NCBI GenBank assembly: GCA_045631225.1
Contig: JAZQUG010000036.1
Location: forward strand, 1 to 26,140
DNA from: Fimenecus sp045631225
Lineage (GTDB): Bacteria; Bacillota; Clostridia; Oscillospirales; Acutalibacteraceae
Length of the DNA: 26,140 nt
Reading direction: 5' to 3'
A model generated the notes under the pieces. The model worked only from the letters and a program-made list of their open reading frames with translations. It was not told the origin of the DNA and ran no database searches. Positions 1 to 9,144 of the stretch are shown here, in pieces; the stretch's first letter is position 1, and each line of letters starts with the position of its first letter. Made by a program: the position numbers and the translations under genes.

Positions 1-3000
1 ATTGGTAATGAGAAGCATATTATCAACACTTGAATCAACCATTTTGTTCCTTACCTTCTCGGCTCGTTCCGAAAGAGATTCAACAATCTGCTTCTGATGT
101 TCTGTCGGTTTAACTGCGATATTATGAAAGTTTGCTTTAGGTACAGGGAGATTTAACATATCTGCCGTCTGTATATCTGCAACCTGCCTGAACATCATCA
201 TAAGTTCGGGGAGGTTATAGAACTTTGCAAATCGTGTTTTTGCTCGGTATCCCGTACCTTCGGGAGCAAGTTCAATAGCCGTAACAGTTTCACCAAAGGT
301 TGATGCCCAAGAGTCGAAATGTTGTAAATGCTTATCTTCAAGTGCATCATACTGAAGGTATCTTTGCATTGTATAAAGCTCTACCATTGAGTTTGAAACA
401 GGAGTACCTGTTGCAAAGATAACACCCTTGTTTCCGGTCACTTCATCAAGGTATCTGCACTTCATATAAAGGTCAGAAGATTTTTGTGCTTCTGTCTGTG
501 CGATACCGCCCACATTCCTCATTTTTGTATATAAAAAGAGGTTCTTAAAATTATGAGCTTCGTCCACAAAGAGTCTGTCAACACCGAGTTCCTCAAAGGT
601 AACAACATCGTCTTTTCGGCTTTGGTCATTGAGCTTATCGAGTTTTGTCTGCAATGATTTCTTTGTTTTTTCAAGCTGCTTAACGGTGATTTTCTCACCT
701 CTGTCATACTTGATTTGTGCTACACCGAGAGTGATTTCATCAATCTGTCTCTGAAGCATTTCTCTCTGTCTTTCAATACTGATAGGGATTTTCTCAAACT
801 GTGAGTGACCTATGATAATAGCATCATAATCACCCGTAGCAATACGAGCACAGAACTTCTTTCGGTTCTTCGTTTCAAAATCCTTTTTAGTTGCAACAAG
901 AATGTTAGCAGATGGATACAACTGCAAATATTCAGATGCCCACTGCTCTGTAAGGTGGTTAGGAACTACAATAAGCGATTTATTGCAAAGTCCGAGCCTT
1001 TTGCTTTCCTGTGCTGCAGCAACAATTTCAAATGTTTTACCTGCACCAACAACATGAGCAAGTAAAGTATTACCACCGTACATAATACGGGCAACAGCAT
1101 TTATCTGATGTGGCCGCAAGGATATTTCAGGGTTCATACCCGAAAATGTTATATCACTGCCATCATACTCACGAGCTCGCATAGAATTGAATAAATCATT
1201 ATATCTTCTTACAAGTCTTTCTCTTCGTTCCGGGTCTTTCCAAATCCAATCCTGAAAGGCTTGTTTTATCATTTCCTGCTTACCCTGAGCAATAGCAGTT
1301 TCTTTTTTGTTGAGAACAGGTTTCTTATTTCCGTGTTCATCTTCCACATAGTCAAAGATACGAACATCCTTTAGGTTAAGAGTATCTTCAATAATTTTGT
1401 AACCGTTTATTCGGCTTGTACCATAGGTGTTGTTTGCAACAACATTGGTGCGGTCATAGGTTTTATTTGCAATAGTCCATTCACCTGTAAGCTCGGTATA
1501 TTTAACCTTAATATTCCACTGTGCATAACGAGGTGTCTGTAAAATTTCATATACAAATCTTTCAACATCTTCAGGTGGGAGCCAAGTTGCACCCAAACGA
1601 ACAGAAATTTCACTTGCTGTTAAATCTTGAGGCTGAACCTTTTCAAGCATTTCCACATTGATATTGTAATCATCGGGGTAAAGCTCTGCAGTTCTTCTTG
1701 CAAGTTCAAGTTTCTTTCGTACATTGCCTGACAAGTATTCATCTGCAGGGAGATACCTTTCATCGTTACTATACTCATTTGTGTATTCCGGGTTAAGGAA
1801 AATTACACCCTTGAGTTCTTCAAAGAGTTCCTGTTCCGTCTTTCCCGTAAGCTCACACATAAAGTCCATATCAACCTTTGCTTTTTCACCGATTGAAACC
1901 GCAAGTGCTTCACTTGCTGTTGAAACAGATGTTACCTTAATATGAGGTTTGATTGTTCTCTTGGTAAACATATCCGCTTTGCGTTTAAGTTCTCCGTTTT
2001 CACCAATGATTTCAAGAGAACACAAAAGACAATATGAACTGTCATCAGCAAACGCTAATCTGTTAGCTCTTGCATTAAGAAGTCCGTATTTCTTTGTAAA
2101 ATCGTCATATAGTGTGTTTAATCTGTCCTGTGCAGACTTGATTGAACTGTCGGGGTAATCATCTGTCTGTAATCGTATAAGCTCTCTTACACAATCACGG
2201 ATTTTAATCATACCCTTAATTCTGTTTTCGGCTGTTGCAGAAACATCAACAGGGTTCATTCTGCTGTTTTGACGATAATATATCTTATCATCAACAACAG
2301 TAAAACTGAAGTTTTTTACATTCGGGTCTGCGGGAACTGAATTATCTTCAACCTCACCGATTTCCGAAATATCAAACTCTGTTATCTCTGCATGAATGTT
2401 CTGTACTGCTTCACTTAAAAGGTCGGAAAGGTTTCTGTCTTCATACGGCTTACAAGTCAAAGAATGACCGAACTGCGAGGACTCCATAACCATTTCACCG
2501 AGTACCATTTCAGGATGGTCTATGAAATACTTGTTGTATTCATTACCGTTCTCATCACGGTCAAGGTGAACCCAATCGGGTTCATCATTTACAAGAGTAT
2601 CTCTTTTCTGCAAGAAGAGAATATCAGATGTTACCTCTGTACCTGCATTAGCCTTAAATGTGTTATTCGGCAAACGAATGGCGCCGAGAAGCTCGGCTCT
2701 TTGTGCGATATACTTTCTTACATTTGAGTTTCTCTTGTCCAAAGTACCCGAAGAAGTGATAAAAGCAATAACACCACCGGGGCGAACCTTATCAAGAGTC
2801 TTTCCGAAAAAGTAATCGTGTATGAGCCAATTATTCTTGTCGTATTTCTTATCAATTACTTTGAACTGACCGAAAGGCACATTACCTATTGCTACATCAA
2901 AGAAACTGTCGGGGAGTGATGCGTTTTCATACCCCTGTACTGTGATACCGGACTTCTGATATAACTGCTGTGCAATACGACCTGTTAAGCTATCAAGCTC

Positions 3001-6000
3001 AACACCGAAGAATTTACTCTTCTGCATACCATCCGGAAGCATACCTATAAAGTTACCCGTACCGCAAGACGGTTCAAGAATATTACCTTCGCTGAATCCC
3101 ATATTGCCAAGTGCTTCATACATAGCACGGATAACTACGGGAGGTGTGTAGAAAGCAGTAAGTGTGCTTTCTCTTGCTGCAGCATATTCTTCGGGAGAGA
3201 GTGTAACAATAAGTTCTTTGTATTCATCTGCCCAATTTACTTTGCTTTCATCAAAGGCGTCAGCAAGACCACCAAAGCCTACATACTTTGAAAGTATTTC
3301 CTGTTCTTCGGGAGTTGCAAGACGGTTTTCAAATTCAAGTTCGTGCAATAGATTGATAGCAGCCATATTATTACGGAATTTCTCTTTCGGACCGCCAACA
3401 CCAAGGTTATCGTCTGTTATTCTGAAATTGTGCTTTTCACTGTCAGGAATAGTTGGATGAAGCGTTGTGACTTTCTCTTTCTTTTCTTCCCAAGTGGGAG
3501 GAGTAAGAGTTGGTTCTTCCGTCTTAATTGTTTCTACAACAATGTCATAAGGAAGTCCGTTTTCTACGGCAGGATATTCAGCAACTTTTTCAGTTACATA
3601 TTCCTGTTTTTCAGGTGCCAAATGCTCACGAACAAAGCCGATTTTCTCAACTCTGTTTATAGGGTAAATTGATGTTGTATCTCTCATTGATACATCACCA
3701 AATACAGGGTCAATTTTTTCGATGATATATTTGTCACCGTCAATAATAACCTCTTTACCGATAAGTTCAGAATCAGGTATATCTGAGATTTTATCTCTTT
3801 CTTGTTTCAGTTCTTCTATCAGTTCAAGAGCTGTTTCCTTATCTTCGGGTTCTGTTTCCTCGGCTGATGCAATGCTTTCTAACTCTGCAATAGCAGAATC
3901 CAATGATTGAGGATTTTGTAAATCAAAAGCAAGTTTATCTGCCGCATCTTCTTTTGTTTCACCGATTTCAAGAGTATCTCTGAAACCGTAGAAATCATAG
4001 TTTTCAAAAAAGTCAACAAGTCTTTCTGAAAGTGTTTTATCGATATAAGGACTTGAAACAATATCAAAACTCTGTGGTGGTGGGTCAAGTTCCGTTGCAA
4101 AATCAATAGGAATTGTATTGCCATCTTTATCGGCATAAACAATTATTGACATCGGTGTGCCATAGAAATTCTCATCCTTAACATCCTTAATAAACTGATA
4201 TTCGCTTGTATATTCAATGCTTTCACGAACAGTTCCATCTGTATGAAGATAATCAATTCTGCCTATAGGTTTACTTTCTACGGGGTCTTCCTTGTTTTGA
4301 GAAACAAGAGTTACTGTTTTGCGTTCTCCATTTTCAAGAGAACACACTGCAACATCAAAGCCTCTGTCAGTAAGCATATCAAGAAAAGCTTCAAGTCGGT
4401 GTTTAGGGAAACCTGCTAATGGTACTCTTTTATCTCCACCAATATTTCTTGACGTAAGAACTAACTCAAGAGCTTCTGCTACTGTCTTTGCATCATCATT
4501 AAATGCTTCAAAAAAATCGCCAACCTGATAAAGAACAATATTGTTAGGATTATCGTTTTTGACTTCAAGATAACCTCTGTATAAAGGGGAATATCTGTTG
4601 TCAGCAAATGTTACATCGTGTTCTTTACTTAAAGTTTTGAACCCTTCAAGAAGCTCATTGTCAATACCGAGAACCGTTCCATCATCCTGAAATACAAAAC
4701 AATCATCAATGAGGAATTTATATATCTCATTGCCACTCCAAGTGTAGTCATCACTATCTCTTGCAACAAGAATATCTCCCTCATAGGTAAGTTCAATATC
4801 GTCAATCTTCAATGCTGAAAGAACCTTATACAAAACTTCTGTTTCTTTCGTTTCCGGCTGAACAAAAGTTATTACAGGTTGTTCCATACTCTTTACTTCT
4901 TCAATAAGAGCTTGCATAGTTTCTTTGGTGCAATCGGTCAAATCAACAGCGGAATGGAAATACTCATAATCATCCTTGTATTCCTTTGTACCGTAATCGG
5001 AAAGTGTCTGTTTAGCAACAGAACCAAGATAATCAAAGAACTCTTTTTCATCCGTATGAAGCTCTGCTGCCTTTAATATATCCTCATAAGTGATAAGGTT
5101 ATTAACAAACTGTCCTTTACCGTCATTACCGTCAGGATTGAAATATACCCACTCAACATTATTGCTTCCGTCATTTATAAAGAAGGCATCTGTATAATTA
5201 GCATCCAACTGTTCAGTTATTTCAACTGAAGGTGTCGGGAATCTGTCAACAACGCCCTTATCTATTTCCATAAAAACAATATTAATGTTATTGTTTGCAT
5301 AAAGCTCTTTCTGACAATAACTGAGATTGAAGTCAAGAACTTCACAACAAGGAGTGAAGACATTCCCGTAAAAGTTTTTTCTCGGTGCAGGATTATGAGT
5401 GTGCTTTGCGACTGTTTCAGCATCTTCACCGAAAGCCACATAAAAACCACCCGTGTGCATAAAAAGAACACCATCAGGATTTTCCTTTTTTATCTGCTCA
5501 TACTGAACCAAGAAGTCAGGCTTATTACTTTCATCAACCTCTCTTTCAGGTGTTCTTTCAACTGTAGGTCTTTCAACCACTACTTCTACTCTCAAATGAT
5601 TGTTCGCAGGGTTTTCCTTAACCTTTTTTTCAAAGTCTGCCTTTGCAAACTCTTTATTGAATAACGGATATTGGCTGTCATTGAGAATTACCGGGTCCTC
5701 AAGTGAAAGAATAGTGTATTCATCTGCACCGATATATACAGTATCACCGAGATTGAATTCATATCTATATTCTTTAGGAGCTTGTTCCTCTTCGGGTGCC
5801 TCACGGATAATTTGGCGAATTTCACTTGTCTTTTTCCATTGAGCTTCTTCAATCAACTTATTTTCAAGCCACTGAGGATACGTTTCCTTTTCTTTAGGGC
5901 TTAAATATCTGTCAAACTTTATAAGCTCGGAAATACGCTTTTCAACATAGTTCCATTTAAGGAGAGTTCGTCTTTCGGGTACACTGTAATGGTCTGATAT

Positions 6001-7824
6001 TTCAATACCTTTAGCATCGTGATTTTCCCAATATCCCGTACCGGGAATTGCATCTGAACTACCACCTGTACCATATTCATTTTTCAAAAACTTGATATTA
6101 TCTTCTTTTGAAAGGCTTTCAGTAAATTGCCGATATATTCGCATTTTACTTTCTCTGAAATGACTTCCTGCTCCAAGAACATAATCAATAGCACCCTGTG
6201 GCAAAGGAAGAATAGCATCTTTTACTTTTGTACCTATAAACTCAAGCTGCATATCTTCACTCGGAAGCAAGAGTGCCTGTGGCTCTGTCCATTCTTCAAT
6301 CAGTATCATACCAAAAACAGAGTCTTCAATCTGAAACCATTTTTCCCAAGCTTCTCTCAACTCTGTTCCATCATCTCGCCATAATCTTATAGCATCGGAA
6401 TATGCTTCAAAACCTGCCTTTACACCATTTGATAATGTCATTTCAAATGGAATAGAGTTAAAGAAGGACATAACAAAATCGCCACGTTCTTTTCTGTCTG
6501 AATGACTTTCATAAAACGCAGCGATTTCTTCTCTGTATGGAGTTAAGAAAGATTTTATTAACTCGTTTTTTTGTTTATCTTGGTGGAAATATTCAATTCC
6601 GTTCCAACGTGCATCAAAGTCATGTCCGCTTAACTGTAAATCAGTTCCTTCAGAACCGTTTCCTCGGCTGTCATTCTGATGTTGTTCATCATCTGAACCC
6701 ACTTGATTTGGTTCTGCTCTTTCAGTTCTTCTGTCACTCCCTGTGACTTCTGCAACTGTTCTATGAGCTGAATCATCATCTGTTCCGCTTCGGTTTCCGT
6801 CTGCTTGATTGTTCTCATCAGCTCGCCCTTCGCTATCAGTTGTGCGAAATAGACTTTCCTGTGTTCCTGCAGGAATTTCTTCCTCATCATACCGAACTTC
6901 CCAAGTGTAACGTTCTCCTCTGTTGGTAAGGTCAGGTTCGGAATCTGATAATCTCCCACTTTTCTGTAAGTCATCTGTGACATTTTCATTGCTCCTTTCG
7001 GTTTCGTTTTTTGTTTTTACACCTTCATCATACTCAGTTTCTTTTGCTTTGACAAATGTGCGATTTTGTTTTTTCTCATTTTTTTCGATATTTTTTACGG
7101 TGCTTTCGATTTCACGAAGTCCCATTTCAGCAATATCACTTACTGCCATACCCATTGCGATAACACTTGACGAGGTATTGAAATTAAAAATATCTTCAAA
7201 ATCTTCACGGTCATAATATTCATCAGCATTGATACCGCACCTTGTCATCATCATATAACCGATTGAAGCAGAAAGTGCATTTTTCAAGATAACCGAAATA
7301 TTGTCATCATCAAGTTCCTCAAGGAAACTGCCGTATTTACTGTCATTAACGGTTGATAGATAATCAAGAATATTATCTTCAACCATATTTCTTGCAGTAT
7401 CGTCAATTACGCTTTCAAGTTCGCCTTCGGCTGTATCACCGAAAGCATTTGTAAGAGCTTCTGCCAATTCATCGTGATAACGGTCTTTAACCTCCCATCG
7501 GGGAACTTCATAACCATAAAATGAATTTGTATCGGAAACATCAAACACATAACGTAATTTTTGGTTATTGCCCGAATAGTCAAACAACGCAATGCCTTTT
7601 GCACCTCGATTGACCCAACGATTCATTTTTTCATTCCAAAAGCCTATTTCTGCACACGCAGTTGCATCAGGTCTTTGTGAATAAATTAAAAGCTGGTCAT
7701 AGAAGTTATATTTAAAATTATTGGATGCAGTTCTCAAGAATGAGGTCCAGTTATCAAAACTGTTTGTCACTTTACCGACTTCATCATTGAACATAGTAGT
7801 GATAATCTGCAATTTACTTGCCAT
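1..7824 (-). CDS. Giant polyvalent protein: ArdC-like N-terminus, MutS-I-like modules, N6-adenine methylase and SNF2-type helicase (3' end cut by window)
   Basis: At least 2608 codons are open from ATG 7824 (preceded by GAGGTGA) to base 1 with no stop. Residues 1-130 resemble the ArdC-like ssDNA-binding domain. Residues about 279-398 are an Asp/Glu/Arg/Ser/Gly-rich linker that overlaps tnpV in another frame. Two MutS domain-I-like modules follow, with GGFYVAF near residue 792 and GDFFEAF near 1104. A methylase core has SAM motif EPSCGTGNF near 1583 and catalytic-type NVPF near 1645. The SNF2 helicase part has GAGKT near 2259, DEAH near 2418 and FATGTPVSN near 2470. Proteins of this type are common in Clostridia ICEs and conjugative plasmids, where they are thought to protect or remodel the incoming DNA; that role is inferred. 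It starts 14 nt after the 72-residue ORF and is probably the last large gene of the array. The helicase C-terminus lies outside the window. Confidence 0.95.
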   Translation of the reverse strand, partial: MASKLQIITTMFNDEVGKVTNSFDNWTSFLRTASNNFKYNFYDQLLIYSQRPDATACAEIGFWNEKMNRWVNRGAKGIALFDYSGNNQKLRYVFDVSDTNSFYGYEVPRWEVKDRYHDELAEALTNAFGDTAEGELESVIDDTARNMVEDNILDYLSTVNDSKYGSFLEELDDDNISVILKNALSASIGYMMMTRCGINADEYYDREDFEDIFNFNTSSSVIAMGMAVSDIAEMGLREIESTVKNIEKNEKKQNRTFVKAKETEYDEGVKTKNETERSNENVTDDLQKSGRLSDSEPDLTNRGERYTWEVRYDEEEIPAGTQESLFRTTDSEGRADENNQADGNRSGTDDDSAHRTVAEVTGSDRRTERAEPNQVGSDDEQHQNDSRGNGSEGTDLQLSGHDFDARWNGIEYFHQDKQKNELIKSFLTPYREEIAAFYESHSDRKERGDFVMSFFNSIPFEMTLSNGVKAGFEAYSDAIRLWRDDGTELREAWEKWFQIEDSVFGMILIEEWTEPQALLLPSEDMQLEFIGTKVKDAILPLPQGAIDYVLGAGSHFRESKMRIYRQFTESLSKEDNIKFLKNEYGTGGSSDAIPGTGYWENHDAKGIEISDHYSVPERRTLLKWNYVEKRISELIKFDRYLSPKEKETYPQWLENKLIEEAQWKKTSEIRQIIREAPEEEQAPKEYRYEFNLGDTVYIGADEYTILSLEDPVILNDSQYPLFNKEFAKADFEKKVKENPANNHLRVEVVVERPTVERTPEREVDESNKPDFLVQYEQIKKENPDGVLFMHTGGFYVAFGEDAETVAKHTHNPAPRKNFYGNVFTPCCEVLDFNLSYCQKELYANNNINIVFMEIDKGVVDRFPTPSVEITEQLDANYTDAFFINDGSNNVEWVYFNPDGNDGKGQFVNNLITYEDILKAAELHTDEKEFFDYLGSVAKQTLSDYGTKEYKDDYEYFHSAVDLTDCTKETMQALIEEVKSMEQPVITFVQPETKETEVLYKVLSALKIDDIELTYEGDILVARDSDDYTWSGNEIYKFLIDDCFVFQDDGTVLGIDNELLEGFKTLSKEHDVTFADNRYSPLYRGYLEVKNDNPNNIVLYQVGDFFEAFNDDAKTVAEALELVLTSRNIGGDKRVPLAGFPKHRLEAFLDMLTDRGFDVAVCSLENGERKTVTLVSQNKEDPVESKPIGRIDYLHTDGTVRESIEYTSEYQFIKDVKDENFYGTPMSIIVYADKDGNTIPIDFATELDPPPQSFDIVSSPYIDKTLSERLVDFFENYDFYGFRDTLEIGETKEDAADKLAFDLQNPQSLDSAIAELESIASAEETEPEDKETALELIEELKQERDKISDIPDSELIGKEVIIDGDKYIIEKIDPVFGDVSMRDTTSIYPINRVEKIGFVREHLAPEKQEYVTEKVAEYPAVENGLPYDIVVETIKTEEPTLTPPTWEEKKEKVTTLHPTIPDSEKHNFRITDDNLGVGGPKEKFRNNMAAINLLHELEFENRLATPEEQEILSKYVGFGGLADAFDESKVNWADEYKELIVTLSPEEYAAARESTLTAFYTPPVVIRAMYEALGNMGFSEGNILEPSCGTGNFIGMLPDGMQKSKFFGVELDSLTGRIAQQLYQKSGITVQGYENASLPDSFFDVAIGNVPFGQFKVIDKKYDKNNWLIHDYFFGKTLDKVRPGGVIAFITSSGTLDKRNSNVRKYIAQRAELLGAIRLPNNTFKANAGTEVTSDILFLQKRDTLVNDEPDWVHLDRDENGNEYNKYFIDHPEMVLGEMVMESSQFGHSLTCKPYEDRNLSDLLSEAVQNIHAEITEFDISEIGEVEDNSVPADPNVKNFSFTVVDDKIYYRQNSRMNPVDVSATAENRIKGMIKIRDCVRELIRLQTDDYPDSSIKSAQDRLNTLYDDFTKKYGLLNARANRLAFADDSSYCLLCSLEIIGENGELKRKADMFTKRTIKPHIKVTSVSTASEALAVSIGEKAKVDMDFMCELTGKTEQELFEELKGVIFLNPEYTNEYSNDERYLPADEYLSGNVRKKLELARRTAELYPDDYNINVEMLEKVQPQDLTASEISVRLGATWLPPEDVERFVYEILQTPRYAQWNIKVKYTELTGEWTIANKTYDRTNVVANNTYGTSRINGYKIIEDTLNLKDVRIFDYVEDEHGNKKPVLNKKETAIAQGKQEMIKQAFQDWIWKDPERRERLVRRYNDLFNSMRAREYDGSDITFSGMNPEISLRPHQINAVARIMYGGNTLLAHVVGAGKTFEIVAAAQESKRLGLCNKSLIVVPNHLTEQWASEYLQLYPSANILVATKKDFETKNRKKFCARIATGDYDAIIIGHSQFEKIPISIERQREMLQRQIDEITLGVAQIKYDRGEKITVKQLEKTKKSLQTKLDKLNDQSRKDDVVTFEELGVDRLFVDEAHNFKNLFLYTKMRNVGGIAQTEAQKSSDLYMKCRYLDEVTGNKGVIFATGTPVSNSMVELYTMQRYLQYDALEDKHLQHFDSWASTFGETVTAIELAPEGTGYRAKTRFAKFYNLPELMMMFRQVADIQTADMLNLPVPKANFHNIAVKPTEHQKQIVESLSERAEKVRNKMVDSSVDNMLLITN
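6630..6983 (-). CDS. tnpV: TnpV-family protein nested in another frame of the helicase gene
   Basis: This 117-residue ORF lies wholly inside the giant gene, in its +1 frame. Family hallmarks run in order along the whole length: GDYQIPNLTLP near the N-terminus, FLQEHRKVYF, GVTEELKEQNQ, WVQMMNNI and a C-terminal ELIYS. That is the full pattern and normal length (about 115-120 aa) of TnpV, first named on the Tn4451 group of mobilisable transposons; its biochemical function is unknown to me. An ATG at 6989 lies only 2 nt from an AAAGGAG ribosome site, so the ATG at 6983, spaced 8 nt, is the better start. The helicase frame stays open across the entire overlap. The product would be cytoplasmic and rich in charged helices. 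Homology is confident; expression is inferred from the intact frame and ribosome site. Confidence 0.8.
   Translation of the reverse strand: MSQMTYRKVGDYQIPNLTLPTEENVTLGKFGMMRKKFLQEHRKVYFAQLIAKGELMRTIKQTETEAEQMMIQLIEQLQKSQGVTEELKEQNQIKWVQMMNNIRMTAEETVLKELIYS
6992..6998 (-). promoter_or_regulatory. Internal Shine-Dalgarno for nested tnpV
   Basis: AAAGGAG on the minus strand lies inside the helicase coding sequence, 8 nt before ATG 6983 and 2 nt before ATG 6989. It fixes the likely tnpV start and is the main evidence that the nested frame is translated. Confidence 0.6.
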
Positions 7825-7838
7825 AGCTTATCACCTCA

Positions 7839-8057
7839 TTAATCTTCTTTTTTAGCAAGGAAAGAATATACTGTATTATTTTTAACACATTCCTGTAATT
7901 CACAAACGAGAAGAATATCTGTAAAACTAATATCCTTAATGCCTGTAAGGTCACTTGGTGTAATCTTTTTAATTTGTTCTTCAGTGGTAACACCTGCAGA
8001 TATGAGTTTTTCAATAATTTTAACTCTTTTCTGTGTTATGCTTATTGTTTTTGCCAT
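7839..8057 (-). CDS. Small conserved-looking protein, 72 aa, unknown function
   Basis: The product begins MAKTISITQKRVKIIEKLI and reads as a mostly helical, soluble protein with no membrane segment. The middle (GVTTEEQIKKITPSDLTGI) resembles a short helical, possibly DNA- or protein-binding domain, but I do not recognise the family. The start is supported by GGAAGGAG immediately upstream. Its stop lies 14 nt before the start of the giant helicase and it overlaps the end of the 51-residue cysteine ORF, so all three are probably co-translated. It is preferred over the alternative ORF at 7814-8014, whose product has poor composition and which overlaps the helicase start. Confidence 0.7.
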   Translation of the reverse strand: MAKTISITQKRVKIIEKLISAGVTTEEQIKKITPSDLTGIKDISFTDILLVCELQECVKNNTVYSFLAKKED

Positions 8058-8175
8058 TTACTTTCTCCTTCCTTTTATAAAAATTTTCATATAATTTTTT
8101 CCAACAGATATTACACACATATCCGTTTCGGTATCTGCAATTTTTACATTCTAATTCTTTTTCATTAACCTTCAT
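8020..8175 (-). CDS. 51-aa zinc-ribbon-like microprotein
   Basis: This short ORF begins MKVNEKELECKNC and carries two CxxC knuckles (Cys10/Cys13 and Cys21/Cys24) separated by RYRNGYV, followed by a basic tail. This is the layout of a tiny zinc ribbon. It starts 15 nt after the 317-residue gene and its tail overlaps the start of the 72-residue gene. The ribosome site is weak, so translation would probably rely on coupling with the gene before it. The clean paired cysteines make a chance ORF less likely, but the length and weak start keep confidence moderate. Function is unknown; binding nucleic acid or a partner protein would be typical. Confidence 0.5.
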   Translation of the reverse strand: MKVNEKELECKNCRYRNGYVCNICWKKLYENFYKRKEKVNGKNNKHNTEKS

Positions 8176-8190
8176 TTCTGACGATGAAGC

Positions 8191-9144
8191 TCATCGTGCT
8201 TCACCTCGCTCATGCTGTTTATAATAAATAAACTTGCCGTGCTCATTATAATTCTGCGGATTAGCAGAAAGTGTCTGCCACCCGTTAGTTATACCACCGA
8301 GCATTGCTTCTTTCTGTGCTTTCGTAATACCCATTTCAGAATTATGTCCGTCTGCAAGTTTTCTGTTTTGTTCAGGTGTATTTCGGTCATCATTAACATC
8401 TGTAAAGTCCTGTTCTCCCTTAATGATGATAATAAACTTTCCCTCCTCAGGATGAATTGCATAACACAGGTTAGGAAGAGAAGAACGAAGAGGAATAACC
8501 TTACTTCCGTTTCTCTCCATAATTTCTGCAAATTCACAAATATGATAAAGTCTGTCACCAACCTCTGTGTGATAATCATCTACATATCTGCAAACTTTTT
8601 CAACTCTTTCCTCGTCAGAAGTAGTAATGCGAATTTTATCACCATCAGGAATTCTGAATATTTCTCTATAATGAGGGGTTATAAATCTGATACCCTTACT
8701 TGCCTGAACAAGTTGTGTTTCAAGATAGGACTTTACATAGCAGTAACAATAAAGATTATATTCACCTTTATTGGGATTAACTCTTAACAGATAAGTGTGT
8801 TTATCTGTATCTACTCTTATACCGAAATATTGTTTGTTAGGCTCGATATACTGCTTCGCATTAGTATGGCAATACTTTGAAAGACTCTCTCTGTCACCGA
8901 GCATTTTGCTGTACTTTTCATCAATACGGAGTGCATTAATAACATCATCAAATTCCTTTGAAAATTCTTCTGTTTTAAAGAATGAACAAGTATCATTCCA
9001 AGTAGAATGAAACTCTTTACCGCTTGAACCGAGGTCAGCACGCAGATAACCTATGCAGCCTGTCTGCTGATACAACTGATTACTCTGCCTGAAAGTGTAT
9101 TTTTCAAGGTTTGTAGTAATCGGAGTAATATATAAATCTGTCAT
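8191..9144 (-). CDS. ICE-associated protein of 317 aa, possible large-polyvalent-protein-associated domain
   Basis: This is a soluble protein with no signal peptide. The first 140 residues (GCIGYLRADLGSSGKEF, then FDDVINALR, then YFGIRVDTDKHTYLLR and YNLYCYCYV) resemble a domain I remember from Clostridia ICE proteins, one of the 'LPD' families, but I cannot name the number with confidence. The rest shows no recognisable catalytic motif; the C-terminal tail (YNEHGKFIYYKQHERGEAR) is polar. Its ATG overlaps the stop of the upstream 202-residue gene by 4 nt (ATGA), so translation is coupled. Position next to the helicase/methylase suggests a role in element DNA processing, which is inference only. 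Confidence 0.8.
   Translation of the reverse strand: MTDLYITPITTNLEKYTFRQSNQLYQQTGCIGYLRADLGSSGKEFHSTWNDTCSFFKTEEFSKEFDDVINALRIDEKYSKMLGDRESLSKYCHTNAKQYIEPNKQYFGIRVDTDKHTYLLRVNPNKGEYNLYCYCYVKSYLETQLVQASKGIRFITPHYREIFRIPDGDKIRITTSDEERVEKVCRYVDDYHTEVGDRLYHICEFAEIMERNGSKVIPLRSSLPNLCYAIHPEEGKFIIIIKGEQDFTDVNDDRNTPEQNRKLADGHNSEMGITKAQKEAMLGGITNGWQTLSANPQNYNEHGKFIYYKQHERGEAR

Noticed and set aside
7814..8014. Alternative minus-strand ORF beside the 72-aa gene
   Set aside because: Shares most bases with the better 72-residue frame, runs into the helicase start and lacks a fitting ribosome site.
8212..8787. 191-aa plus-strand ORF
   Set aside because: Antisense to the well-supported 317-residue gene; Cys/Ile/Phe-rich composition and no ribosome site.
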